Assembly: GCF_021391395.1 (NCBI RefSeq)
Contig: NZ_CP090059.1
Span: 3,705,001-3,769,000 of the forward strand
DNA length: 64,000 nt
Origin: Sphingomonas cannabina
Lineage (GTDB): Bacteria; Pseudomonadota; Alphaproteobacteria; Sphingomonadales; Sphingomonadaceae
Direction: 5' to 3'
Shown here: positions 7,933 through 21,300 of the stretch, piece after piece
How the letters are laid out: every line of letters starts with the position of its first letter
Numbering within the stretch: position 1 is the stretch's first letter
Notes under the pieces: generated by a model
Told to the model about the DNA's origin: nothing
What the model saw: only the letters and a program-made list of their open reading frames with translations
The model's database searches: none
Program-made: the position numbers and the translations under genes

Positions 7933-8790
7933 TCACACCGCCTCCAGCGAGAATTCCAGGCCGAACGTTGACGCGACAACCACCCCGATCAGCTTCAACG
8001 CGTTCGCCCAGCGCGTGATCATGAACACGCGCGCCTGCTCGAGATAGGACGGGAGAGGATCTGCCTTGATGTCCGGATGTTCGGTCAGAAACTCCGCGAA
8101 CGCTTCCTTCTGGCCCGGTTGGCCGTCCTGCTCACGCCAACCCCAGTCGTCGAAGATCATGATCGCTCGATCGTGGATGTGCTGCGCACTGAACGCTAAG
8201 GCCTCCTTGGAAGCGGTATAGATGTCGCAATCGACCATGATGAGCGAGGCTTTGCCCAGCTGAAGGCCCGACCGGGTCGTCTCGTTCAGCGTGTCGGAGA
8301 ACCATCCCTTCACCAGCGTCACCTTGCCCAGGTCGACGCCCTTGCTGCGCAGGTGCCGCCGGGTGAGACCGATGGGAGAGGCATAGGCGCCCGGCTCCCA
8401 TCCCTCGCTCGCGGATTCGGGCGGCATGCCCGCAAAGGAATCGAAACCGATCAGGCGAGCGCTCGCAAAGTCGTTCTTCTGCAGCACATGATAGACCGCT
8501 GCCATCGACGTCCCGCGGCTGACGCCGAACTCCAGGTAATCGCCGAATTGATGGGAGGGATCCGTCCGCCGCAGCTCTGCAAGCGCATTGTCGACGCATG
8601 CCGAGAATCGCTGCGCCGGAACGAGCGGTTGCCAAGGCGCCAATCCCCAATGGCGCAAGGTGACATGGACCCTACCCAGCGGCTTGCGCAGGTGAACACG
8701 TTCGAGGACCCGATTTGCCCAGCGCTTTGCCGGATGGTCGGGCAGGCAGACCGCGCCCGACACGGAATGTTCGTCTGATCTGGGAGGCAT
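7933..8790 (-). CDS. TylF/MycF-type O-methyltransferase
   Basis: A 285-residue protein. The central region has QFGDYLEFGVSRGTSMAAVY (SAM-binding motif I of the TylF family) and ARLIGFDSFAGMPPES. It also has LIMVDCDIYTASKEALAF and IMIFDDWGWREQ, in which the conserved acidic residues bind Mg2+ and orient the sugar hydroxyl. Family members methylate sugar hydroxyls, as in macrocin or mycinose. The target here is unknown; a cell-surface saccharide is a reasonable guess. It is followed, 220 bases on, by a second methyltransferase. Confidence 0.85.
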   Translation of the reverse strand: MPPRSDEHSVSGAVCLPDHPAKRWANRVLERVHLRKPLGRVHVTLRHWGLAPWQPLVPAQRFSACVDNALAELRRTDPSHQFGDYLEFGVSRGTSMAAVYHVLQKNDFASARLIGFDSFAGMPPESASEGWEPGAYASPIGLTRRHLRSKGVDLGKVTLVKGWFSDTLNETTRSGLQLGKASLIMVDCDIYTASKEALAFSAQHIHDRAIMIFDDWGWREQDGQPGQKEAFAEFLTEHPDIKADPLPSYLEQARVFMITRWANALKLIGVVVASTFGLEFSLEAV

Positions 8791-9294
8791 TGCACTACCT
8801 ATTCAAAGACACATGGCCTGCAGGTCATCGACAGCAGAAACCGAAATGCCTGCCGGGCAATGCATCTATGTTATCCCGGGGATAGGCGCCGGGCCGAGCC
8901 ACTCGACTAAGCCGAGTCCGGTTGATGCTTGATTGGTGACGAAGTTACCGTTCGGGCGCAACTGAACTGTCGAGGTACTTCATCCGATCGGCGGAGGCCG
9001 GCAGTTGCGCGTTTCGCATGTTGGCGGATGAGGGGGCGAATCGGATCGGTGTCCCGCAATGCGATCGGCATTGACCGCTGAGTATCACCCGCGGGCATCC
9101 GCCTCGACAAGGCGGCATGGTCAGATATCGATTCCATTGATTCCACTTCAAACGGCATATGCTCGGACTCGGACGGGCAGATCGGCCTGAGCCGCTATTG
9201 AGCTGGAGGCGCGATTGGCAGAACTCTCGGTTGTTTCGTTAGGGTTTGTCCTGCTGGTCGCGTCGCTGGTGGCGTGTCCAGTCCCAGATGCTTT
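8791..9294. other. Intergenic region without a recognisable gene
   Basis: About 500 bases between the TylF-like gene and the 3' end of the autotransporter. It should hold the promoter of the TylF-like gene at its left side. A short minus-strand open frame at 8907-9158 has no family resemblance and looks like chance coding in GC-rich DNA. Confidence 0.45.
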
Positions 9295-9331
9295 GGGCCG
9301 GCTCGCGGGCTGATGGGGTGCGAGCCGGCCC
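9295..9331 (-). terminator. Hairpin after the autotransporter gene
   Basis: A 12-bp inverted repeat (GGGCCGGCTCGC / GCGAGCCGGCCC) with a 13-base loop lies six bases beyond the stop codon of the autotransporter. On the minus-strand transcript only a few U-poor bases follow, so termination may be weak or protein-assisted. Confidence 0.6.
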
Positions 9332-9336
9332 CAACC

Positions 9337-12300
9337 TCAAAACGCAAGCCGGAGGCCGGCGATGGCCTTGAGGCTGTAGCTCTTGGCGAAGTCGTTGAGG
9401 GCGGTATTCGCCGAGGTTTCGGTGAACAGGGTCAGGCGATCACCGATCAGCAAGCTGCCGCCGAGGCCCAGTTCGCCCCACAGGCGATGGTTCTGCCGCG
9501 CGATCGGCGTGCCGGAGACGTCGGTGACGGTGCCATCGAGCCATTCGTAGCTGAGGTTCGCCACGCCATAGAGATGGCTCCTCGCATCCTGCCGGTCGAC
9601 CGACAGGCCCCAGCGGGTCTTGAGGCTGTCGCCGAGGTCGGACGAGACCAGCGCACCATTGGGATCGGTGAACCGGTCGAACTTGACCGTCTGGTAGACG
9701 ACCTGGATCTGCGGCGTGACCGACAGCGTCCGGCCTACGGACGAGCGCTTGCCGACCTCGACGCTGTAAGCCTGGCCGGTGCCGTTATTGCCGTCGGCAA
9801 GCGTGCCGAGCACCGTGGAGCGGAGCTTGCTGTCGAACCAGGTCACCTGGGCCCGGCCGTCGACGTAGAACCCCTCAGGCCCGAACCAGGTCAGCGTGGC
9901 GCCCGCGCTGTAGCCCTTGGTCTTGATGCTGCCGTTGCCATAGATCGAGCCGATGCTGGCGATCGCCTCGCCATAGCCGCCGAGCACGCCCAGCACGAGG
10001 CTGGCGCCGTCGCTGCGCTCGCTCAGCACATGGTCGGCGCCGACCTCGAGCTTCCAGCTGTCGACGTTGACGTCCGAGAGGCTGGTCGAGAACGCGGCAT
10101 TCGGCCGCGAGCGGCTGGACTGCATCCGGCCCCAGATGCCGGAGGGTTTGCCGCTCTCGGTCTCGGCCCACTGCCGGTTGCCGATCCGCTGCTGCAGCGT
10201 GCCGACCTCGGTCAGCGTGAGCAGCGTCTGGCCATAGGCCTCGTAGATCGGCACGCCGGGCTGGTAGAGCGGCGCCTGCGGCTCATTGGGCTGGCTCGGC
10301 GGGTTGAGCAGCGCCGAGCGCAGGTACCAGTCGCCGTCGGTCGGGATGGCGACCCCGCCCTTGTAGAGCCGGTAGCCATAGGCGCCGGCGATCACCGCAG
10401 GATCGCCCTGGAACACATAGTCGCCGTTGAGCGTGAAGCTGCCGTCGGAGGTGCCGGTCACGTCAATGATCTTGATGCCCTCGACCGTCTGCGCGCCGAG
10501 GCCGCCGCGGTTGACCACGTCGATCGTCGTGCTTCCCGCCGTGCCGCCGTTCACCACGAGGCGATCGGTCTGCGAGCTGTCGCCGCCGAGCACGGTCTCG
10601 ATCTCCAGGCGACCGCCCGAGCCGGTGTAGCTGCCACCCACGGTCAGCGTGCCGAACCCGCCCTGGCCAGGTGCCACGATGCCGGCATTGGCGACGCTGC
10701 CGACCGCGCCGGTGCCTTCGAGGCGGCTGCCGCCGTTGACCGCAACCGCACTGCCCAGCTTGCCGGTCACCGCCAATGTACCGGCCGCGACGGTGGTCGC
10801 GCCGGTATAGCCGCTGCTGTCGCCGGTCAGGAGCAGCGTGCCGGCGCCAGCCTTGGTGAGCGCACCGGTGCCGGTAAGCTGACCGCCCAGCGTGAACGTG
10901 GTGGCGTCCGCGGTCGAGATCGTTCCCGCGCCGGCCAAGGTCACGGCGCGGCCGCTGGCCAGGCTCGCGCTGATCGCCAGCGTGCCACCGTCCAGGCTGA
11001 CGCCTCCGGCGGCAGCGCCGAGGTTCGCATCAGCCGCGATCCGCACCGTACCGCCGTTGATCGCGGTGCCGCCGGTGTAGCTGTTGGTACCGCCGAGCAC
11101 GAGCGTGCCGGCATCGGTCTTGATCAGCTGCGTGTCGCCCGAGAGCGCCGCGTTGATGGTCGCGGTGAAGCCGGCGCCCGCCGTGCTGCCGTCACCGACC
11201 CGGATGGTCGACTGCGGCCCGGTCAGCGCGATGCTGCCGCCGGTGATCGTATAGCCGTTGGCGGCGAACTGCAGGCCGGCTGCGGTCACCTGGCCCAAGC
11301 CGTTGTCGACCGTGACCGTCCCGCCGGTGCCGCCGAACACCGCGAACGCGCCGTCCGAATAGGCCGCGTTCACCGTGCCGCCGGCATTGGTCCAGTTGTC
11401 GTTGCCGGCGCTCGCCTGCCAGATACCGTTGCCGCCCTGGATCACCCCATCGTTCTTGGGTCCGGCGGCGCCGTCCCAGAAGCCGAGCGCGAGGCCGGCC
11501 GAGTTCACCAGGTTGACCTGGCCGGCGATCGAGGTCTGCACCGCGACATTGCTGCCGCCGGGCAGCGTGCCGAGCGTCAGCCCGTTATTGGTCAGCGTGC
11601 CGCCATAGTTGAACACGCGGTACACGCCGACATCGAATGCGCCGCCGGTCGGCACGGTCACGTCGATCGTGCCGTCGAGGATCAGGTCGCCGCCGATGTT
11701 GACGAGGTCGTTGAGCGCGCCGCCGGCGACACCGGCCTGGCCGAACTCGTAGGCGAGCGTCGTGCCGGCCGACAGCGACAGGTTGCCGCCGACGGTGAGC
11801 GTGCCGGCGCCGCCCGCGCCCGGGGTGAGGGTCGCCCCGTCCGCCAGCGTCACATCGCCGCCGATCGTGCCGGTGCCGCCGAGGCTCGCCCCCGCGGCGA
11901 CCGTGGTCGCACCGGTCGCGCCCGCATAGTTGCCGTTGACCAGCAGTGCGCCGGCGGCGACGCTGGTCGCGCCCGCGTAGGCGCCGGTCCCCGAAAGCAC
12001 CAGCGTACCCGCGCCACTCTTGGTCAGACTACCCGCGCCCGAGACGGCACCGGTCAGAGTCAACGTCGTACCCGCATCGGTGAGCAAGGTGCCCGCGTCG
12101 GCAAGATCGACACTGCGCCCCGAGCTGAAGCTGGCAGTGGTGTTGAGCGCGCCGCCATTGAAGCTGAGCCCGCCCGACGCAGCGCCGAGATTGGCGTCGC
12201 TTGCGATCCGCACCGTGCCGCCGTTGATCGCAGTGCCGCCGGTGTAGCTGTTCGCGCCGGTCAGCACGAGCGTGCCGAGGTCGGTCTTGACCAGCTGCGT

Positions 12301-15300
12301 ATTGCCGGCGAGCTCGCTAGCGATGGTCGCGGTGTAGCCCGCCCCGCCTGCGGTGCCGTCGCCGACCCGGATCACCGATTGCGGACCGGTCAGGGTCAGC
12401 GCGTCGCCGGCGATCGTATAGCCATTGGCCGCGAACTGCAGGCCCGAGGCGGTGACCGCGCCCAGGCCGTTGTCGATCGTGACCGTTCCCGCGGTGCCGG
12501 TGAAGATCGCGAACGCGCCGTCGTCGAACGGCGCGTTGACCGCGCCGGTCGCGTCAGCCCAGTTGTCGTTGCCGGTGCCGGCCTGCCAGACGCCGTCGCC
12601 GCCATCGACCGCGCCGTTGAACTTCGGTCCGGCTGCGCCGTCCCAGAAGTTGAGCGTCGCGCCGCCAACGTTGATCAGGTTGACCTGATTGGCGACCGCG
12701 GTCTGCACGAACACGTCGGCGCCAGCCGGCAGCGTGCCGAGCGCGAGGCCGTTGTCGGTCAGCGTGCCGGCATAGTTGGCGATCCGGTAGAGGCCGATGT
12801 CGAACGCTCCACTGGGCGTGACCGCGACGTTGAGCGTGCCGTCGAGGGTCAAGTCGCCGCCGACATTGACCACGTCGTTGAGCGGATCGCCCGGCGCATT
12901 CGCCCGGCCGAACTCGAAGGCAAGCTGCGAGCCAGCACCCAACGATAGGTCGCCGTTGATGGTGAGCGCGCCCGCCCCGCCGGCGCCCGGCGTCAGCGTC
13001 GCGCCGTCAGCGATGACGACATCGCCACCAATCGTACCGGTGCCGCCCAGCGTCGCGCCCGAGGCGACGCTGGTGAGCCCGGTCGCCGCCGACTGGTTGC
13101 CGTTGACCAGCAGCGTGCCGGCGGTAACGTCGGTGGTTCCGGTGTAACTGTTGGCGCCGCTCATCGTGAACGTGCCGGTGCCGGTCTTCACCAGCGCACC
13201 GCCGGTGCCGGTGATCGCCCCCGACAAGGCCGTGCTGTTGCTCGTCCCGAAGGTCAGCGTCTTGCCGCCGAGCGCAACCGCGCCCGCGCCCGAGAGGTCG
13301 CCGATGGTGGTACCTGGTCCGGCCAGACCGGCGATGCTGAAGGCGCCGCCCGCCTTCACGTCAACTGCGCCGCCCGCATAGAGCGAGCCATTGCCGATCA
13401 GCTCGAAGCTGCCCGACAAGACGGTAGTGCCGCCGGTATAGCTGTTGGCCTCGAAGAAGCGCACCGCGCCGTTCGGCGCCGCGACCACGACGCTACCGCC
13501 GGTGCCGCCGCCGATGCCGCCGTCGGTGATCGTGCCCGACCAGTCGCTGAACGAGTTACCGAAGCCGAGCGTCAGCGTCTTGGAGCCGAGCGCGATCGTG
13601 CCCGCAGGGCCGCTGTTGAGCTGGATGACGCGCGCACCGACATCGGCCTGGGAGATGTCGAAGACGGTGCCCGCGCCGACGACCAGATTGCCGGCACCGA
13701 TCGTGCCGGCACCGGCCAACGCCAGCGTGCCGCCGGCGATGACGGTCCGGTTGGCATAGGTGTTGACGCCCGTCAGGGTAAGCGTGCCCGAGCCGATCTT
13801 GTCGAGGAAGTTGCCGGCCTGGTTGTTGGCCCCGTTGCCGATGGTGCCGGTCAGCGTGACATCGAACCCTTGGGTGTCGATCCGGTTGGAGTCCGGGCTG
13901 CCGACCAGGATGTCGCGCGCCGAGGTGAACGAGGCGCCGGCCTGCAGCGTGCCCCCCTGGAGCGACAGCGTGCCCGCCACGTCGCCGAGATTGGCGTCGC
14001 TCGAGATCTGCACCGTGCCGCTGTCGACGAGCGTGCCGCCGCTATAGCTGTTGATGCCGGTCAGCGTCAGGACACCGCTGCCGCGCTTGGTAAGAGAACC
14101 CGTGCCCGAGATCGTGCCATCGAGGTTGAGCGTACCCGAGCGATCGACCACCAGCGCCCCCTCATTGTCGATGTCGCCGGTGATGCTGCCGGTCGCGCCG
14201 CCATTGCCGATCTGCAGCGTGCCGCCGTCGATCGTGGTGCCGCCGGTGTAGCTATTGGTGCCGGTGAGTATGAGCCTGCCCGCATCGGTCTTGACCAGCC
14301 CCGCGCTGCCGGTGAGTTCGCTTGCGATCGTTGCGGTGAAGCTCGCGCCCGCCACGCTGCCGTCGCCGACCTGGACGATCGCCTGGGCCCCGGTCAGGGT
14401 CAACGGGCCGCCCGTGACGGTGTAGCCGTCGCTCGCGAATTGCATCCCCGATGCGAGAACGTTGCCGCCAGCATTGTCGACCGTCACCGTTCCCGGTGCG
14501 GCCGAGAAGATCGCGAAGGTGTTCTGCGCATAATCGGCGTTCACCGCACCGGTGGCGTCGGTCCAGTCGTTGGAACCGCCGCCGACGCGCCACACGCCGT
14601 TGCCGCCGTTGACGGCGCCGTCGTTCTTGGGCCCGGCATCGCCGTCCCAGAAGCTCAAGGTCAGGCCGGCGGTGTTGACGAGGTTGACCTGCCCCGCGAC
14701 CGCCGTCTGAACCGACACCGCGCTGCCGCCCGGCAGGGTGCCCAGCGCCAGGCCGCTGTCGGTGAGCGAGCCGCCATAGTTGAACACGCGGTAGATGCCC
14801 GGCCCGAAGCTGCCGCTAGCCGGAACCGACACGTTGATCGTGCCGTCGAGGGTGAGGTTGCCACCCACGTTAACGAGATCGTTGAGCGTCCCGCCCGCAA
14901 CATTGGCCTCGCCGAACTGGAAGTCGAGCACCGAGCCGGAGCTCAGCGCCAGGTTGCCGTTGATCGTGAGCGTTCCGACGCTGAAGAGGGTGCCGCCCGG
15001 ATCAAGGGCCGCGCCATCGGCGAGCGCGACATTGCCGCCGATGATGCCCGAGCCGCTGAGCGTTGCGCCCGACGCGACGCTCATCGCGCCGGTCGCCGCC
15101 GACTGGTCGCCATTGACGAACATCTGGCCCGCGGTCACGGCGACATCGCCGCCGAAGCTGTTGTTCCCGGTGAGCATAAGGATGCCGGTGCCGGCCTTGG
15201 TGAACCCGCCCGCTCCGGAGACCGACCCGAAAAGCGTCAGCGACGTGCCGGCATCAGTCAACAGCGTTCCCGTGCCGAGAAGGTTGACTGACCGGCCGGA

Positions 15301-18300
15301 TGCCATCGCAGTGGTCGTGTTGAGTGTGCCGCCATTGAGGCTGAGTGCCCCCGCCGCGTCGCCAAGCTGGGTATCGCCGGAGATGCGGAGCGTGCCGGCG
15401 TCGATTCGCGTGCCGCCGCTGTAGGTATTGGCCCGCGTCAGCACCAGCGTGCCGAGGTCGGCCTTGACCAGCTGGGTGGCGCCGAAGATCCTGGTGTCGA
15501 GTGTCGCCGTCATGCCGAGGCCGGCCGCCGTTCCATCGCCGACGCGGATCACCGATTCAGGTCCGACAAGGGTCAGGTTCTGACCGGTGATCGTGTAGCC
15601 GTCGCTCGCGAACTGCAGGCCCGAAGCGGTGACTGCGCCCAGGCTGTTGTCGATGTCGACCGTGCCCGCTGCCGCGGCGAAGATGGCAAAGCTGGCGTCG
15701 GTATAGGCACCGCTCGCCGCACCATCGGTGGCGGTCCAGTCGTTGTTGCCGCTGCTGTTCTGCCAGGTGCCGTCGCCGCCATCGACGGAGTTGTTGCTCT
15801 CGTTCGCGGGGGCCGCGCCGTCCCAGAAGTTGAACGTGCCACCCGCCGCGTTCACGAGATTGACCTGCCCGTCGATCGAGGTCTGCACCGCAACCGTGCT
15901 GCCCGCCGGCATCGTGCCGACATCGAGGCCATTGTTGGTCAGCGCACCGCCATAGCTGATCACGCGATAGAGACCGGGGCCGAAGCTGCCGCCCGGTGAG
16001 ACGGTCACGTCGATCGTGCCGTCGAGAGCGAGATCGCCGGCGACTTCGGTCAGGTCGTTGAGTGGGCCACCAACTACATTCGACTGGCCGAACTCATAGG
16101 CGAGCACCGCGTTCGGGCTGAAGCCGAGATTGCCGTTGACGTGGAGCGTGCCCGGGCCGGTCGCATCCCCTGGGGTCAGCGTCGCACCGCCGCCGACGAA
16201 GACATCGCCGCCGATCGTGCCGATGCCGCCCAGCGCGCCGCCGCCGAGCACGTTGGTGGCGCCGACCGCCGCGGTCTGGTTGCCGTTGATCAGCAACGTC
16301 CCGGACGAGATCACCGTCGATCCGGTGTAGCTGTTGGCGGCGGTGAGGATCGTGGTGCCGGTGCCCTCCTGGCGGACAGTACCCGTGCCGGAGATCGTGC
16401 CGGCGAAGCTGTAGTCGCTCGAACGGTTGAAGGTCAGCGTACCTTGATTGGCGACATTGCCGACGATCGAGCCGCTCGTCCCGCCATTGCCGAGCTGCAG
16501 CATGCCCTGGCTGATCGTCGTGCCGCCCGTATAGCTGCTGTCGGCGGTCAGGATGGTCGCGCCGGTGCCGGCCTGATCGATCGCGCCCGTGCCCGAAATG
16601 GTGCCCGCGAAAATCGCGCCGTCCGATCGGTTGAACGCCAGCGTGCCGCTGTTGGCGACATTGCCGGCAATCGAACCGGTCGTGCCGCCGTTACCGATCT
16701 GGAGCGTGCCGGCGCTGACCGTCGTACCGCCCGCATAGCTGTTCGCCGCGGTCAGGACGAGCGCCCCGGCACCATCCTTGGTCAGCGCGCCCGCGCCCGA
16801 GACCGCGCCGTTCAGCGTCAGCGTCGTTGCCGCGTCGGTGAGGAACGTGCCGGCGCCGGCAAGGTCGACAGCACGGTTCGAACCGAAGGTCGCGGTGGTG
16901 TTGAGCGTACCGCCGTTGATGCTGAGGCCGCCGGTCGCATCGCCGAGATTGGCATCGGCGGAGATACTGAGCGTGCCGCCGTTGATCGCGGTCCCGCCGG
17001 TGTAGGTGTTGGTGCCCGAGAGCACGAGCGTGCCCGCATCGGTCTTCACCAGCTGCGTGGTGCCACTCAGGTTGGAGGCGATCGTCGCTGTATAGCCCGC
17101 GCCCGCCGGCGTGCCGTCGCCGACGCGGATGGTCGACTGCAGGCCCGCCTGGCCGCTGTCGTCGACCAGCGTGAGGTCGCCGCCTTGAATGGTGTAGCCG
17201 TTCGCGGCGAACTGCATGCCGACGGCCTGGACCGGACCGTTAGTGTTGTCGACGGCGACGGTGCCGCCCGTCCCCTGGAAGATCGCGAAGCTGGTATTGG
17301 CGAAGGGCGCCGCGAAGATGCCGGTGTTGTCTGTCCAGTTCACGTCACCGGCGGCACGCCAGGTGCCGCTCCCGCCGTTGATGACGCCGTCGGCACGCGG
17401 CCCGGCATCGCCGTCCCAGAAGCTCAGCGTCAGGCCCGCCGAGTTGACCAGATTGACCTGGTTCGCCACCGAGGTCTGCACCAGATATCCCGGCGAGCCG
17501 ACCGTGACCCCGTTGTCGGTGAGCGTGCCGCCATAATTGAACATGCGATAAACGCCGGGGCCGAACGTGCCGCCGGCCGACTGGGTGACGTTCAGCGTGC
17601 CGTCGAGTGTCAGGTTGCCACCGACATTGACCAGGTCGTTCAAGAGACCGCCCGGGACATTGGCCTGGCCGAATTCGAAGTTGAGCTGGGTCGTATTGGC
17701 GAGCGTGAGGTTGCCGTTGATCGTCAGTGTGCCGACGCCGTTCGAACCCGCCGCGAGCGTTCCGCCATTGAGAATGTTGACATTGCCGCCGATCGTCCCG
17801 GTGCCGCCGAGCGTCGCGCCCGACGCCACGCTGGTGAGCCCCGTCGCTCCCGACTGGTTGCCGTTGATCAGCAGAGTGCCGGCGTTGATGCCGGTCGCAC
17901 CCGTATAGGTGCTGCTGCCGGTGAAGATCGTCGTGCCACTGCCATTATGTTGGACGAAGCCGGTTCCGGAAATCGCGCCTGCGTAGGTCGAGGTGCCCGC
18001 GCGGTTGAACCTCAGCGTGCCGCTATTCGCGATGTCCCCGACGAGCGTCCCGGTCGCGGTACCATCGCCAATCTCCATCCTGCCGGCGGCGACGGTCACG
18101 CCATTGACGTAGCTATGGTCGCCTGTCAGCGTTAAGATACCGCCCAAGGTTTTGGTGAGCGTCTCGAAGCCGGTGACGTTCGCGCCGTTCAGCGCACGGA
18201 AATTCGCGTTGTTGACCTGCAGCGCATCAGTACCCGTACCGCCGGCTACACTGCCGCTGAATGTTCCCGGATCGTTGAACACCAGGGTATCGTTGCCGTC

Positions 18301-21300
18301 ACCGAGTGAAAGCGTGCCCGCGCCGGTGTTCAGCGCCCCCGTGACGTTGATGACGTCGCGGCCGCCGCCGAGATCACCTGCCGCGCGCAGTGTTCCGCCG
18401 GAATTGATATTGATCGTGCTGGCGCCCGTATCGCCGGTGAACGTCGCAATACCGCCCGCTGCGGCGCCCATCGTGGCGTTCACGTTCAGCGTCGAGGTGC
18501 CGGTCATCGCGACGGTTTGCGTCGTCAGGGCGCCGTTGACGTTCAGCGTGCCCGCGCTGATCGTGGCGGCACCTGCCGTGTTGGCGGCGGTGAGCGTGGT
18601 CGTCCCGGTTCCGATCTGCGCGATCGTGCCGGTGCCGGTGATCGTCCCGCCGAACGTGTAGGCGTCGTTGCGGTTGAACGCGAGCGTACCGCTGTTGGCG
18701 ATGCTGCCGCCTATCGAGCCGGTCGCCCCGCCGTTGCCCAGCTGGAGCGTGCCCGCGCTGATCGTCGTCCCACCCGTATAGGTGCTGTTGCCGGTGAGGA
18801 TCGTCGTGCCGGTGCCCGCCTGGGTCACGCCGCCGGAGCCCTGGATGGTGCCGGCATAGGTCACCGTATCCGAACGATTGAAGCCGAGCGCGCCGAAGCC
18901 GGTCACGTTGACGATGCTGCTGGTGATCGAGCCGGTGGTGCCGCCGTTGCCGATGAACAGCGTACCGGCGTTGATGTTGGTCGGCCCGGTATAGGTGCTG
19001 TTGCCGGTGAGGTACCAGTTGCCGGTATCGTTCTTCGCAACCGTGGTCGCGCCGCCCGTACCGTCGGTGATGCTGACGCCCATGATGTTGACGTCGGTAT
19101 TGGTGCCGCCCAATGCAAAGATGCGCGTACCGTTGCCCTGGAACCCCATGGTTCCGGTATTGGTGAAGGTGATCGCCCCGGTGCCCGACGATTCGATGAA
19201 GCTGACGCCGGTCTGAAGCGTAAACAGGCGGTTGGTCGAATCCCCGGCACCCGTGTAGCGCAAGGTCGAGCCCGAGCCGATCACGAGGTTGGTCGCGTCG
19301 AGGCCCGATCGGCCGATGCTGCTCGCCTGGCCGCCGTCCGCAAGCTTGTCGACCCCGAGCACGCCGCCGAGGATGCTGGTGACGCCGGTATAGGTGCTGC
19401 CGGTATTAGTCAGGATCCAGGTGCCGGCATCTTCCTTGGTGAACGAGGTGACGCCGGATCCGTTATCGGTAATCTGGAGCGCGAAGCTATTGTTAGCCGT
19501 GTTCGTGCCGCCGAGCCTGATGGTCTGCGCAGTGCCGGGGCTGTCGAACGCGATGGCCCCCGTATTGGTGAAGGCGAGCGCCCCGGTTCCCGACGCCTCG
19601 ATCTTGCTGCCCGACGAAGCACCGAGCGTGAACAGGCGATCGGTACTTCCGCCGGCGCCGATATAGCGCAAGGTGCCGCCGTTGAGCACCAGATTGCCGG
19701 CCGCCGCGCCTGAATCGCCGATCGAGCTGGCTGCACCACCAATGTTCAAGCAGCTGACGGCGAGCACGCCGCTGCTGACGGTCGTGGTGCCGTCATAGGT
19801 GCTGCTGCAGCTGGTCAGCTCCTGGACCCTGCCGACATTGTTTACGTTTGCGGTCATGACAAGATCGCCGGTCCCGCTGATGGCACCGGCATAGGAGCGG
19901 ACGTCGACGGCGCTGATCGTCAATGTCCCGCTGCCAAGGTCGATATTGCCGCCATTGGCGCCGCCGCCGATCAGCGCGGTCACCACCGCATCGTTGTCGT
20001 TCAGGTCCAACAGTACGCCGGCGGTGTTATCCAGCGTCATATAACCCTGCGGACCGAATGCATTGTCCGCCCCCGCGCGCAGCACGCCGGCGAAGACCCG
20101 GATGTTGCCGGTATGGGTGTTGGCCCCCGAAAGCACGAGCGTGCCGGCACCCTCTTTGTTCAGGGTTCCGGCGCCGGTGACGACGCCTTCGAACTCCAGC
20201 GACGCCGCGGGATCGTTCACGTTGAGGAAATTGTTCCCGCTCTGCAGGGTGAAGCCGCGGTCGATGCTGACGTTGGCGCCCGTGTACGTGAGCCGGCCGC
20301 CAATAAAGACGAGGTTCGAGGAAGCGTTGCCCGATGCGCCGATGCCGCTGGCGAAGCTGCCGTCGGCCAGGCAATCGGTAGAGATCGTGCCGCTGTTGAT
20401 GGTGGTGGCACCGGTATAAGTGTTGTTGCACCCCGAGAATGTCTGAACTCCGGCGCCGGTGCGAATCAAGGCACCGCTACCGCCGATCACGCCGCTGAAC
20501 GTACTCGTGCCGCCACTCAGCGTCAGAGCGCTTGTTCCGAGATTGGTCACCGTCCCGGAGCCCGCGAGCGACCCGATCGTGAGACTCTGGTTGTTCACGT
20601 CGAGCGTGCCGCCGGCATTCACCGTCATCGTGCCGGTGCCAAAGGCCTGGGTCGATCCGGCGCGCAAGATCCCGGCATTGACGATGGTTCCGCCGGAATA
20701 GGTGTTGACGCCGGAGAGTATGAGCGTTCCGGCGCCGCTTTTGCTTAGCGTCCCCGTACCGGCAGCAACACCGCTCACGGTCAGCGTCGTGCTGCCTTGA
20801 GCGACGTCGATCGCGCCCCCGCCGGTTCCAAGCGTGAAGCCGCGATTGGTGCTTGCGGTGCCGCCGGTATACTCGAGCTCGCCGCCCGTCTGGAGCACGA
20901 GGTTGGTCGAGGCGGCCGAGGACGCGCCGAGCGTGCTGGCCCCGCCGCCGTTGCCGATCGACGAAATCGCCAGCGTGCCGTCGCTGATCGTGGTGATGCC
21001 GGTATAGTCGCTGCCAGCATTGGTAAGTGTCAGCGTACCGTCGCCGATCTTGGTGAGCCCGGCAGCGTCGGGGCTGGTGACTTGTCCACTGAAGGTCAGG
21101 TTCGCCGCCGCGCCCGTGATGGAGATCGTGCCTGCGGTGGTCGCGCCCGAGCGCGTCAGTGTGAATCCGCGATCGGAAATTGTCGTCCCGCCGGTATATT
21201 CCAGCGTCGCACCCTGGATCACCAGGTTCGAGGCGTCGGCGGTCGACGCGCCGACGGCACTCGCGGCGTTGCCGTTTCCGATCGAATTGACCGAAAGCGT

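Noticed and set aside
8907..9158. 83-codon minus-strand frame between the TylF-like gene and the autotransporter
   Set aside because: No ribosome site, no family pattern, and Arg-rich composition typical of non-coding GC-rich DNA.
9274..12948. Plus-strand open frame of about 1,220 codons
   Set aside because: It lies antisense to the autotransporter, whose Gly/Thr/Ala-rich codons produce stop-free opposite frames in GC-rich DNA. Its text is Arg/Ala/Asp-rich without domains. Other long frames opposite the same gene (e.g. 13870-15291, 16141-18135, 18517-19713) are rejected for the same reason.
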